Below are positions 24,300 to 35,149 of a DNA stretch of 64,000 bases, piece by piece. Positions within the stretch are counted from its first letter, which is position 1; each line of letters opens with the position of its first letter. The notes below the pieces were generated by a model that did not search any database, was not told the DNA's origin, and was given only the letters and a program-made list of their open reading frames with translations. Source of the stretch: Quercus robur (lineage: Eukaryota > Streptophyta > Magnoliopsida > Fagales > Fagaceae); the NCBI RefSeq assembly GCF_932294415.1, contig NC_065543.1:139476-203475 (forward strand), given 5' to 3'. Made by a program: the position numbers and the translations under genes.

Positions 24300-25239
24300 G
24301 TCATTTATTTTCAGCTGTGGCGGAGCTGGTTTTGCAGCCCTTTGATGTTTCTCACTGATGTTAGCTTTTTATTGTTATGAACTGATAAAATAGAATGGTA
24401 GTTTAGTGGATTCGAGGTGAGGTGACTAGCCTCCTAAGAGGGAGAAAGACAATCCGAGGGTTAATTTTTTGTTTAATTCTCATTTGGTAGGTGGGGTTGT
24501 ATATCTGTAGTTTACTTCTTAGTGGTGAGTCTAAAGGGTCCCCTGCCTTGGTGAAGTTCCATATCATGAAAAAAATGTATATAAGTAATAAAAAATGAGA
24601 TGACCTCTTCACAATCTAATCTTAAAAAAATAGAAAGCAATTCCCATCTAAATTCAATTTGAAAATAAAAATACAATTTGAAATAATGCAAATTATAATC
24701 CACAACTATAATTATTTAAATTTCTAACTTCATCAATTTGAAATGATAAGCTCAGCGCCTCGTGAATTATAACAACATATTATATGTTGTTATGATATGA
24801 TATTATTGTGCAGAGAAACAAAATGTTTGACAAAATCCATCCATTAAGCATGGTTGTTGAAATTCCTCACTCAAAAGCTTTATTTGCATTCTGAACTTGA
24901 CAAGATTCTTTTGCTTGAAATTAGGTCACTGCAAAATGGAATATCAATCTTCAAAAGTCTCTCTTTCAGACGTTCAGTACCAGAAAATATAACAACAATA
25001 TTCATCAAAAAAAAAAACTTCAAGATTTATTGTCCTGTTTTGAAGCCCGAGTTCCTTTAAATTTCATCAAGAATTGAGAAACTGGCATTGTTCCATTAAA
25101 CATACTAGAGGACAAAGTGGCATATTTTGGAATAGATCAATTTATGTGAACAAGTATATTTTTTCTCTCACTTTGATCATGGTGACGAGCGTTGACAAAA
25201 AAAGAAAGAAAGAAAGAAAGAAAGATTGTGCTAGGTAGG
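24300..25239. other. AT-rich spacer with (GAAA)n
   Basis: No gene is recognised. A (GAAA)n run lies at about 25200-25224, immediately before the LINE 3' end. Confidence 0.4.
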
Positions 25240-25652
25240 AATGTTAAGAGGTGATGGGATCTTAGGATGACAAGTTGCCTTCATCCTATCCTGCCTTGAC
25301 CTACTGTACTCCAGGTTTGGAGAATTATTTGGGGTTACACTCTTCTTCGGTCTAGAATATGGTGCCAGCTTGTTTGATGTGGCTAATTTGGAAGGAACAA
25401 AATACTTGTACTTTTGAGGATGTTGATAACTCTGTTGATCTTTTGAAATCTTTGCTAGTTGGGACATTGTTTGGGTGATCTCGTATTTTGGGTTTTAGAC
25501 AATGTATTTCCGTATTTGATTTCTTACAATCTGTTTCTGTTTCTCTTTGATTTGTTTGTATTTTTTTCAAGTACAGTCTATTCATCATCGTGAACATAAT
25601 GTACATTTTTATTAATGAAAATATCTATTACCTATCAAAAAAAAAAAAAAAG
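25240..25652 (+). mobile_element. LINE 3' end with poly(A) tail
   Basis: The sequence looks like the extreme C-terminal region and 3' UTR of a plant L1-type LINE. A frame around 25370-25480 carries WKERN-like residues followed by a Ser/Leu-rich segment with several stops. The 3' UTR runs to TTAATGAAAATATCTATTAC and ends with CTATCAAAAAAAAAA (poly(A) 25638-25652), the standard plant LINE terminus. It is 5'-truncated and decayed. Confidence 0.6.
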
Positions 25653-25910
25653 TCGTCAAGAACTCCAATCCCCAATCTTGGTCAAATGCATAAATCTGCC
25701 ACACTTGCATCCTTATTTCGACTAAGTCTAAAGAACTCAAGGTATCAAACAAGAAGAGAAATCTGCCCACACCATCAGTCCTGCCAAAATTTCACCTATG
25801 TTCCATCACCAACCTCATAGTAAATGTGAGAAGACAAATATGGTCAACCCTGTCTAATAGTTCTCCATAGAGTAACACCATAGCGACTAAGGACTAAGTT
25901 AGTACACCAC

Positions 25911-25942
25911 ACCCCCCCCCCCCCCCCCGCCCTCCCCCCCAA
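25911..25942. repeat. C-rich homopolymer tract
   Basis: A run of C, broken by one G and one CT, is followed by an A-run. It is a simple repeat of doubtful exact length. Confidence 0.9.
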
Positions 25943-26210
25943 AAAAATTCACTACCATATTTCACCTTTATCACACTTCTCCAAAGAGCATCTCTATCAA
26001 AACTATACCCTCACAACCATTTTTCTAATAAGGCTTCATTAAAAAGTCTTAATTTTCTAAAAACCAAACCTCATGAAGAAAGAGGAGTCTCTTCCCCCAT
26101 ACTACCCCATAAAAATTTCTAAAATATGTACTCTAGAGTAATTTTAATTTAGTAAAGAACTTATCATTCCAAAATATGTAAAGGATTTGTGCACAACTAA
26201 TAATTTTTTC

Positions 26211-26375
26211 GCCTTGGCGTAATGGTAAGTTCCTTCCACCTAAAGTGATAGGTTGTAAGTTCGAGTTCAAGAATCAACCTCTCCAAAAAAAATAATGGAA
26301 ATAAGGTTGCTTGCCAATCACCTCTCCCATACCCCAACAAACTTCATGCATTAAGTACGAATTTTTTAATAAAAA
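26211..26375 (+). mobile_element. tRNA-derived SINE
   Basis: The left end reads CGCCTTGGCGTAATGGTAAG, a tRNA-like A-box region, followed 30-40 bases later by AAGTTCGAGTTCAAG, a B-box-like motif. Together they form an internal RNA polymerase III promoter. The body (CAACCTCTCC, TTGCCAATCACCTCTCCCAT, ACCCC) matches the layout of plant Au-like SINEs and ends in T-rich sequence. It is not a functional tRNA gene because the cloverleaf stems are not preserved. Confidence 0.7.
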
Positions 26376-26790
26376 ATGGATCAATTTAATTGTGCTTGCT
26401 TCTAGGCGCAAGTTTTCAACAGGTTTCAAAGAAAATAAGATGCTCTAGCAACAAATTTAAAGTGATCCAATCCATCATTGTACTGATCTATGTAGGGCTC
26501 CAGACCCTCCAAAAAAACTATTCTTGCTGTTGCAACTTGCAAATGCATGATTTATAACGTATCTACTGTTGCAAATGTTCTTGTGAAAACCTTTGTAGTC
26601 TTCATTCCCATAAAGCACATGATTTTATATGAACACTAGATATTAGTAATTTTTCGTGCTTACAAAATGGAGGAAAATCCTCACCCCAAGTAAATTTAAT
26701 CCAAATGTGTATTGGGATTGGGTAATTCTGCAAAGATTAAAAGATTCACCTTGTTTTCCTACAGGCACCTTCTTAGAATTCCATGAAAGT
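26376..26790. other. No gene seen
   Basis: AT-rich sequence between the SINE and the LINE fragment. No supported feature. Confidence 0.35.
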
Positions 26791-27800
26791 ACCGAGTGGA
26801 CTTCTTGACATTGCAAAACAAAGAATAGTACAAGCAATTAATATTGTGAATGATGAAGCCAATGGCAAGACATCCATAGTTGAATAATCTGGATGCTTTG
26901 GTTAATATCCTTAGTTGTAGGGTGGGCAGTTTACCTATGAAATACTTGAGGATGCCACTTGGTACATCTTTTAAGACAACTTCTATTTGGAATCCCATTC
27001 CAGAGAAGATGAAGAAGAAATTATCGGGATAGAAATGCCTCTATTTATCCAAGGGTGATAGGCTCACTTTATTGAAAAGCACTCTTTCTAGTCTTCCTAC
27101 TTATTTTTTATCGTTATTTACTATTCCTATAGCTATGGCTGCTAGGCTAGAAAGAATCCAAAGAAACTTTTTATGGGGATTGTTCGGAGGGAGTTTCAAA
27201 TACCCTTTGGTGGGATGGGACAAGGTTTGCACATCTATTGAAATGGGAGTTTTGGGGATAAGAATTGTGGTGTACTTTAATCAAGCTTTATTAGGGAAGT
27301 GGTTATGGAGATACGGGCATGAAGTTACTCATCTTTGGCAGAGGGTTATATCCTCTAAATATGGGGAGGGTCAAGGGGGTTAGAGTACTAAAGTTTGTAG
27401 AAGGACTCATGGGTGTGGTTTGTGGCGTAGTATTAGTGAAAGGTGGGAGAGCTTTTCTAAGCATTTTTCCTTTATTATGGATGATGGTACTTGAATCCTT
27501 TTCTGGCATGATAGATGGTTTGGGGTTGATCCCTTTAAAATCCTCTACCTTGAGTTATATGTGATTTTGGCTGATAAGGAAGCTTGTATTTTTGATGTTT
27601 TATGTCATCAAGAGAGGGATGATGTTAGATTTTGGAACTTGAGATTTTATAGGGATTTTGAAGACTGGGAGCTTGCTGCTTCTTTTTCTCTTTGTGATTT
27701 TACTCAAACTCATCTTCCATGAGGAGTAGGCAATGATTCTTTATGTTGGGGTCTTAGTGGAAATGGTAAGTTTGATACCCATTGTGGACACAAGGAGTTT
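26790..27800 (+). pseudogene. LINE reverse transcriptase C-terminal and zinc-finger region, decayed
   Basis: In one main frame: NNLDALVNILSCRVGSLPMK then [36 protein letters not shown] then [40 protein letters not shown], and [20 protein letters not shown]. After a frame change come SISERWESFSKHFSF, FWHDRWFGVDPFK and DDVRFWNLRFYRDFEDWELA. This is the thumb-to-zf-RVT part of a plant L1-type LINE. An in-frame TAG near 27030 and frame changes near 27380 show it is dead. The match fades at about 27790-27812, where LTR sequence begins. Confidence 0.85.
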
Positions 27801-27811
27801 TGCTCGAAGTT

Positions 27812-29404
27812 GCTACCTAGTTTTTGCAATGGTCTAGGAACCATATATATAGCGTCCTTTTCGAGGAAGTACCTTTGATCTTACTACCAGAGTATGGGTT
27901 CGGAGTTTAGGTACGTTCTGGGAAGGTGTTAGGCACCCAAGATCGCCCAACCCTAAGGCTGGCCTCCCATCGTTGTGTCTTATGTCTTAACCTTATTAAA
28001 AACCAAATTCAACACTTGTATTCTACTACAATCATGGCATCTTTATCTCAAAACAAATATCTATCCATAAAGCAATAAAGAGCCAAACACATATGAGAAA
28101 CTCTAGCAAGTGAAACCCTATCTTACATCTCAAGGCAAGGCAACAAACCAAACATGGCAAAAAAGCAAGTCATATCATGAATAAAAAATGAGGCATCAAC
28201 TTCGTACACATATCAAGAGAGGATTAAACAAACAACATGCATGTACATGTGAATGCATGACTTACCTTACTTACCTTGTAGCATCTCAGCACCTATGGCA
28301 TTGTGCATGGACATGTGAATGAATGATCATGGTGTTTAAACGAGACATAAACATGAAACCCTAATCTAAGCACATTGAAGATAAGCAAGCATACATGACA
28401 AAGACTCAGGTATGTATAAACATAAGAAAATGGTTTAAACAAAGACAAAACATGTGAAACAAGTAAACCAAACAACTTAAGAAATCTGAATTAGGTTTCT
28501 AGGCAAGCACCTGTGCACGCAGCCAGAGGCCTACATATGCAAGATTTCACATGCATGCTTCTAACATGCATGCGTGGGACTTGTTCAAAACCCTAACCTA
28601 GAAACATGAGATGGAAAACTAAGCACAAAAGAAAACCCTAATTCTAACAACCTAGCATGCTTATAAACATCAAACAGGCATAAAACTAAACTACACAAGC
28701 ATATAAAAACATAAACTAAGCAAAGAAACGAAAATAAAACTGAAAGAAAAAGCATAAAATAAAAAGAAAGAGTTGAAGCTTGATACCTCAAAAACGAGTT
28801 CCCAAGCTTTGATTTTGACCGTTCCCCTTAATAAAAAATATCACAAGTTATTAAACAAGCGATTAGCAATGTTGACCTAAAAGGATTAGGACCAGAAAAG
28901 GTCACAATCAAATTAAATTGACTTGAGGGTGTTTTGTGAAAAAGTCCCTTTTGATTCACTATTTTCTAGTGAATCTTAGGTTTTTCTCGTGGGATTTCTT
29001 TGTGTTTTGAAAATGTACCATGTAAGACTTTATATAGTGGAAAAAATGGGGTTTGGAACGGCTCCCAAACGTTGTGGGATTCATTTCAAAACTCAGCCAT
29101 TATTGCAAAAAACTTGCATTTTTCATGTTTTTGAAACCCTAGCTGTGTACACAGGAATGTGCCTATGTATGCATACTTTGGCCCATGTACATAGGCCACT
29201 ACCCACGTAAGTGGGCTAAGGGCCACTTTTGTCTTTTATTTCCAAAAAAAGAATTTTTCTCATTTAAAAGATTATATTTTCCATTTTAACACTCAAGTCA
29301 ATTTGATATCTAATTGGGCTCTAGACTGGCCTTAGGCCTTAAAGTTCGAGCATCATTGGAGAATGGGGGCCCAAGTCGTAAGAGGTACAAAATGCGGTGT
29401 CTAC
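27812..29404 (-). repeat. Gypsy LTR, copy L
   Basis: On the minus strand it starts TGTAGACACCGCATTTTGTA at 29404 and is co-linear with the segment at about 35150-36762. Shared words include TGAATGCATGACTTACC and GACTTGAGGGTGTTTTGTGA versus GACTTGAGGATGTTTTGTGA, then TCACTATTTTCTAGTGAATC. A minus-strand TATA (CACTATATAAAG, about 29028-29039) is present. The left edge is fused to LINE sequence. The start word and the TGGCGACTCC-like site next to copy R point to a Ty3/Gypsy element; the clade is not certain. Confidence 0.75.
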
Positions 29405-29989
29405 AAATACCCTTTTTTTGATTTATGAGCTTTGCTAACAAAATCAAAAGTATAAGAGACAAAACATTTTGTTTCGATGTACGGCTTAGGCCCAACCTAC
29501 ACACATGACACACATCACGCATACATAGGGTGGGGTGCAACTCCGAAGAGTTGCGTGGGATTCATATGTCTGAAGTCTCACCTTTGTTGCTCGGGAAACA
29601 AGCAACGATAGGTTCACTATCCCAAAACCTGTTTTGCCACTTGCAAGCAAATGGCGAGTGACTCACTATCCTAAAGTCACTAAAATAAATAAATAAATAA
29701 AAATCAAACAAGGTTGCTCTTATGAGCTAACCCAACAAACAACAAAAGGATATAGTCTCTGTGGTGTCCATCCAAGGCTCTTGCGTCAAACTTCTTCGGA
29801 CGACTTGTTCCTCTTACCTTCTTCACTTTTTTCTCTACCTTTTCTGGTGAGGCTCTTGCCTCAGGTTGACCTTGGTCTCTTTCTCTATCACTATCTCTAC
29901 CCTTTTCTACCATGCCTGCATGTTCAACTCCTAGAGGATATGTGCACAAGCAATCTTGATCGTTGGATCCACTAGGAATGGTGAAAACT

Positions 29990-30345
29990 CGTTGAGAAGT
30001 AGATGTATATGGGGAGGAATCTTCTGCCTCTCATGACTTGCTTAGGGATGAGAAACTCATTGAGAGTAGTAGGAATGAACTCACTGAGGAGTAGTGTAAA
30101 TGTGTGATCCACTGGGGAAGAATCTTCTGCTTCCTTCATGGTTTGTTGAGGACTTTGAGGAAGAATCTTCTGCTTCCTCGCTGGGGATGTTTTTTAGGTG
30201 TATTGGACTCACTAGGGAAGAATCTTCTGCTTGGGTCCATCAAGGAAGAATCTTTTGCCTCCTTCATGGGGATGATGCTTAATGTGCTTAAACCATTAAG
30301 GAAGAGTCTTCTGCTTCCTTATTGGGGATAGTGTTCTTGATTTCG
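29990..30345 (+). repeat. Degenerate minisatellite, GGAAGAATCTTCTGCTTCC core
   Basis: About six copies of a core close to GGAAGAATCTTCTGCTTCC, each followed by TTCATGG or a G-rich tail and spaced 40-65 bp apart, lie between 30015 and 30335. Each core is itself nearly palindromic (GGAAGAATCTTC). The region sits next to LTR copy L and encodes no convincing protein. Confidence 0.75.
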
Positions 30346-30442
30346 TGTGATCTACTAGAAATGGTTTTGGGGTAATATTGAGATGTTTTCCCTTTTGTGA
30401 AAGAAGATTTTTTTTTTTTTTTTTTTTTTTTACTATTCATGA

Positions 30443-30491
30443 CTAAACTACATGTAGTTTAGTGGTGAGGCCTAAACTACACGTAGTTTAG
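30443..30491. repeat. Pair of 20-bp palindromes
   Basis: CTAAACTACATGTAGTTTAG (30443-30462) is a perfect palindrome. CTAAACTACACGTAGTTTAG (30472-30491) differs from it by one base. They follow a T-run and precede a pyrimidine-rich stretch of 230 bp. Possible readings are a cruciform, a protein-binding pair, or remnants of element ends. Confidence 0.85.
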
Positions 30492-31165
30492 CCATCAGGT
30501 GTATTCTCGCCTTTTCATTTTTTCTCTCCAATGGTTACCAACCGTTTCTTTTTCTTCTTCATTCTCTTCATCTACCTCACCTCTTCACATTCTTCATAAC
30601 TCTTCTTTCTTTCTTTTTCTTCTCTCTACAAAAACCTCCCTTTCCTCTCTCTTCCTCACACTTTCTAACTCTCTCATTTTCTCAAACTCCCTCATTCTCT
30701 CATTTTCTCTCTTCATCTTCTCCAATGGCACCCAAGGCCAAGAAGTCCTCTTGCGTCCTTTCTTCTGATGCATTCCACCTTAGCTGCTAGAGTGCGGCAA
30801 CGAGGTTAATGGGGCCTCCACCATTGACATACTAGCCAAAGAATCACATCCCCATGGCTGAATCTATAAGTTTTCAAACTTTTTCTCATTTACAAGTTTC
30901 TTTCTGATCTTCCATTTCAATGTGTTTTTGGCCATGTAAATGCTTGGGTTTTGTTATGGGATGGGTTTAGATGAAAACCTAACATCTTAGGAGGGGTAGG
31001 AACATGTTTAGGACTGATTTTGGATGATGTATACTTGAATTCATGCATGCGCAACTTTGTTCATGCATACGCAGATCTATTCTTGATGCTCTGCATATGT
31101 GGGAATGGGCCTGCATACACAGGTCCTGTCTACATACGTTGGCCTTGACTTGCGTAGGTTTTTAA

Positions 31166-31477
31166 ATGAGCAAAAACCTATTTTTGGAAATAAAAGACCG
31201 AAGTGGCCCTCCAAGAATACCTGTTACAATGCATATTATCCAAAGAGGAATCCTTCCAGTAGTATTAGCCATTTGTCCTGCGTACCTCCAAATTTCATCA
31301 AGTGGTCACTTCCTATGCACGAACAACGTAGCTGACCATGAAGCCTTGCTTATCAAATTAGAACTAGCTACGGCAATGGGCATACGATCCATCCACGTTA
31401 ACGTTAATAAGGGTGATTCTCAACTAGTAGTGAGACAAGTCATCGCTGAGTATCAAGCAATAGAAGCAAAGCAATAG
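31166..31477 (+). pseudogene. Ty3/Gypsy RNase H-like fragment
   Basis: The frame carries ILPVVLAICP, then TNNVADHEALLIKLELATAM and GDSQLVVRQVIAEYQAIEAK. These correspond to the NNVAEYEAL and DSQLVV(N/R)Q blocks of the Gypsy RNase H domain. The catalytic N-terminal beta-hairpin is missing and a short insertion (VNVNK) precedes the conserved Asp. It stops at a TAG just after EAKQ. It probably belonged to the same element as the pol end at 32713-32891. Confidence 0.75.
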
Positions 31478-32078
31478 CCATACCAAAAAAAAAAACCCTA
31501 GAATCTAAAGCGAGGGATAGGACAAATGAATAGGTTTAAGCCTTTATCCGCTTTAAGGGATGAATTTCAAATTTTTAAGACTTCATTTTTCTCCGGCAAG
31601 CAACTGGGGAAGCATTTATTCCCAAGCGATAGGGCTTGGAATTTAGATTGATGCCTTAGTGCACTCCGAGATAGAAAGATACCAATAATGGAAAAAGATA
31701 TGCTCTTGAACTCCAATAGTAGGTTAATCAGTTACTATCGGTAGGGATAAGAGACAAAACTGCCATTGATGGGAAAGCAATAAGAACTTGAAAGCGATTC
31801 TAACACAAGATACGATGACAGGGAGGGAGTTTGATCAGAAATAGACCGAAGCATAACTACAAACTCACAAGATCTTTGCCAATAGATAGGAGCATTCGGT
31901 GGAATCGGTGAACTACACTTGCTTCTGGATAGATGTGTGGGATAGAGGGCTCGTGGTACCTACTGCCCACCCTTCATCCTCTGCTTTAAGCTAAGCTAAT
32001 AGCTTTAATTGTGGGATATCTAAAAAAGATGCTCTTGTTTGTGGCCCTCCTTCTCTTTAAGGTAGCTAGATTAGTTGA

Positions 32079-32713
32079 AAGGAATCCCAGTACCTTATAC
32101 CAACCTACAGTTGAACCCTTACCCCAATACCCAATTGGACTTGTTCTGTAGTGACAATCTCTCCTTATAATGCATGGCTCCTAGTACATGACTAACCAAT
32201 TACGCGGATCCCAGGACGCGACTTCAATCACCAACTAGAGAAGGTTGTTGGCTGCAAAGTTCTTCAGTTCATCCAGACGATGAAGATTGAAAAGCTCCTT
32301 GGTTACAAAACCCTACAGTGCACAAACACAGCAACTTCTACTTAAGAAAGATGAACTAGGGAAAATTTTGTCTCTAGACACAATTTGCTTAAACAAAATT
32401 TACTCAACATTTGTGCAACTTATGTCATCTTTGACGGCCCTTAAAATTATCCTTTTATATGTCTAGGGTTGTGAGAAAAGAAAGCCCAAACATATAATCA
32501 CGGATTAGAGTCAAAACAAATCTGAAACTCTGTTTTTCATAAATCTCGACAGATAGTTATCTGTCGAGCTACTATCGAGCCACGAGGCTGGAACAGCTCT
32601 TAAATCTTGATAGATGCTAGCTGTCAAGTTTTAATGACAGAAACTTTCTCAACTTGAATCTTGGACAGACTTGCATGACTTTAACACTTGGTCTTGAAAC
32701 AAGGTTTCTTGAA
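32079..32713 (-). repeat. SIRE-type Copia LTR fragment (family T), truncated
   Basis: Co-linear with the middle of the LTRs at 38257-39218 and 62279-63232. Shared words include TTGAACCCTTACCCCAATAC, AAGTTCTTCAGTTCATCCA, GACGGCCCTTAAAA, and CTCGACAGATAG..CTGTCGAGC, with GTTTCTTGAAG at the right end. Both LTR termini are missing. It separates two pieces of a Gypsy pol gene. Confidence 0.8.
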
Positions 32714-32891
32714 GCGAAAAGTGCTGGGGAGCATGAAAAAACCAAGTTTGGGAAAACTAGCCCTGAATTGGGAGGGCTCGTACCATGTAACTGTCATGGC
32801 CGGAGTTGGGGCTTACAACTTGGAAGATCTAGAAGAAAGGCCACTTCGTCAGCCATGGAATGTAAGCAACCTTAAGAAGTATTTCTATTAG
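32713..32891 (+). pseudogene. Ty3/Gypsy polyprotein C-terminus
   Basis: The frame KVLGSMKKPSLGKLALNWEG, SYHVTVMAGVGAYNLEDLEE, RPLRQPWNVSNLKKYFY then stop is the standard end of a plant Gypsy integrase/pol protein (KL.PNWEGPY...AY.LE...G..L.RPWN...LK.YY). It is in the plus orientation, opposite to the flanking LTR copies L and R. The LTR fragment to its left removed or displaced the rest of the gene. Confidence 0.85.
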
Positions 32892-33039
32892 CATCTAGAC
32901 AATCGTGATGTACTTATCTGTTTATGTAAATTTGTTAAGGTTTGATTATTCATGTTCTACCTTAAATAAGCATATTGTCAGTAGGCCAGAAGATATGAGA
33001 TGAGTTCCATATATAAAGAAAAATAATAATAAAATATCA

Positions 33040-33213
33040 CTAAGGACTAAAGCCTAGCCTCGGCTTGACCCTTGCCACTGACTAGGTGGAAACCTAACTA
33101 AGACTGGAAGCCTAACCTCGACTTGACCTTGGCCACCGACTAGATGAAAACCTAGCTAAGGATGGAAGCTTAGCCCCAGCCTGACCTTGGCCACTAACTA
33201 GATGAAAACCTAA
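33040..33213 (+). repeat. Three tandem 58-bp repeats
   Basis: Units at 33040-33097, 33098-33155 and 33156-33213 share CTAAG..TGGAAGCCTA, CTTGACCTTGGCCAC and GACTAGATGAAAACCTA. They lie just downstream of the Gypsy pol stop. Tandem repeats between pol and the 3' LTR are common in large plant Gypsy elements. Shorter, looser repeats (CCGTGTAAA.ATTCAAGG) follow at about 33258-33320. Confidence 0.9.
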
Positions 33214-33539
33214 GTTAAAAATAAAAATAAAAATAAAATAAAATAAAGCTGAAAGGGCCGTGTAAACATTCAAGGACCTAGCACCGTGTAAATGTTCAAG
33301 GGCCGAGCACCATGCTAACATCCTTCATTTTCTTTTTATCAACGATTAAGTGTCATATCTTCAGGGTAAAAAGCAAGTAAAAAAATTAAATGCACCAAAC
33401 AGAAATTCAACCACATAAAATTAAATGACACATAAATAAATCAAGGAGTAAATTTTTCTATTAAATAAATCCAAGGAGTATAAAAAAGATAATAATGACA
33501 ATAAAAATAAAAAATAAAATTTATAATCAACCCCGCTTA

Positions 33540-35030
33540 GCTTAAGCATTGGGGCTCTGCTTGGTGACAAAAGGAGCAGGATTAGGGGTGGTTTCGGCGA
33601 CTACCGACTCAACTGGAGCCATAGGGGGCTGAACGGTTCCTAGAGGGTGTAGATTGTCTCCGTCAATGACATCTGAATTGGAAGTATGAGCCTCAATCTC
33701 CTCCAGGAGTTCACAAAAACTAGGGATGTCTTCTTCCACCCAAACCTACCCTCCCTAAGGCTTCTTTTCAATCAGTGGGTCCTCAAGTAGGGGAACTTGG
33801 GACAGGTCGATGTACAGGAAGGTCAGAGGGAGGTTGAAGGATTAAGAACAACCTCTTATCCCTACAAGTACCCCACCCGCCGAGCCTCCCCTATAACCCT
33901 GTCGGTGGAGAGCTTAGTATCATCAGAGCTGAGGTTATAGTTGTCTTGCTTTGCCTACTCTAAACCCCTTTTTCACAGCTGCAAGCTCTTTGTCTTTGGT
34001 TGTGATAATGCTCAAGACTTAAACAAGTTTGATGTCGAACTCCTCAATCGTCCCTTGCAAAACCTCCAACTTTTAGTCTACAAAAGCTCGTGCCCTCTCA
34101 ACAATGGCCAGCTTTTTCTTAGCTTGGATGACCTCTCGATTCTTCTGTTGAATGTGGTTTCCAAGACTTGTCGTAAGGCCTTCTCGCCACCTACTTCTTC
34201 ACTGCCCTTTTTCAGCCGATCTTCGAGCAAATGCACCCCTTGTACAGCTTGCAATCCAAGAAAGAACATGTTAGTGCCAGGGCTGTAAGTGGCAAATATA
34301 TATCGAGTTATTGAAATTTGGCCAAATAAAAACCCTTACCGCAATGGAGTGCCACTTAAGTGTGAGGGCAATGTTCTCATCTGCAACTTCCTTCCATAAG
34401 TGTACGTCCTCAGGCATCAGTCATGCCTTTCCAAGGTAATTACCACACACACCCCCCCCCTTTTCCCTTCCTTCACATCCGCACAAATGCTATGGTGAGA
34501 AAGGGCCCTTCACCCAGCGTGAAGGAAAGGTGATAGCTTGGAGGTGGGGGATTGGAGGATAAAGCCCCCTCTACCTTGACAGACGATGGGGGGTTGGCCA
34601 ACCCTTGAGTAGGCACTCAACTAGGAGGCTAGTGAATTGACTACATCAAGCATAGTTAGAGGATCACGCTCTACAGCTGGAATGATGTTCTGACCCTCAG
34701 GGTTGTCAGTAACCCTTGGCCTTTTCTACCTACAGGCAGAAGCAACCCCTGCGAACCGAGAGGGAGGTGTTTGTCCAGTAGGAACTTGGGCCTTAGGGAA
34801 GTAGTCCAACAAATGAATATCTCGGTGTTTGACCATTACATCAATGGCTTGTACTCCCTTTGGCTCGTTCACGGATATGCCAGGCTTTTGCTCGAAAAAC
34901 TAGTTCCCCCAAACCGTCATTAAATGGCTCTAGGGATTTTACCCTTCTCTTGTGGGGACCTCTTTGCCGAGCTTCATTTTCCAAAATGTTTAATAGGAAC
35001 CCGTTCAGCCTGACGTCAATGTATGATAGC
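33540..35030 (-). pseudogene. Retroelement-associated ORF, C-terminal part, decayed
   Basis: Reading the minus strand from about 34850 down, fragments include VKHRDIHLLDYFPKAQVPTG, PSRFAGVASACR and VERDPLTMLDVVNSLASQLS, a Lys/Glu-rich coiled-coil-like stretch near 34080-34270, and a 65-codon end (33542-33739) with an acidic PSFCELLEEIEAHTS block. This pattern matches a plant retrotransposon-associated protein of unknown role with an N-terminal domain, Pro-rich linker, coiled coil and acidic tail. Several stops and frame changes are present. The N-terminal part lies beyond LTR copy R at 36790-37527. Confidence 0.5.
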
Positions 35031-35149
35031 AGGGGATGCTTTGCTCAGAGTGCGTTTCTGTGGGCGCAAGTGCCCACAACGTGGTGTCATCCCCAAGATG
35101 GGTAAGTATGCCTTGGCCTAATGTGAACCATGGTAGAGAAATGGAGTCG

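Noticed and set aside
26211..26290. A functional tRNA gene
   Set aside because: A-box and B-box words are present, but the acceptor and anticodon stems do not pair and the sequence continues into a SINE body.
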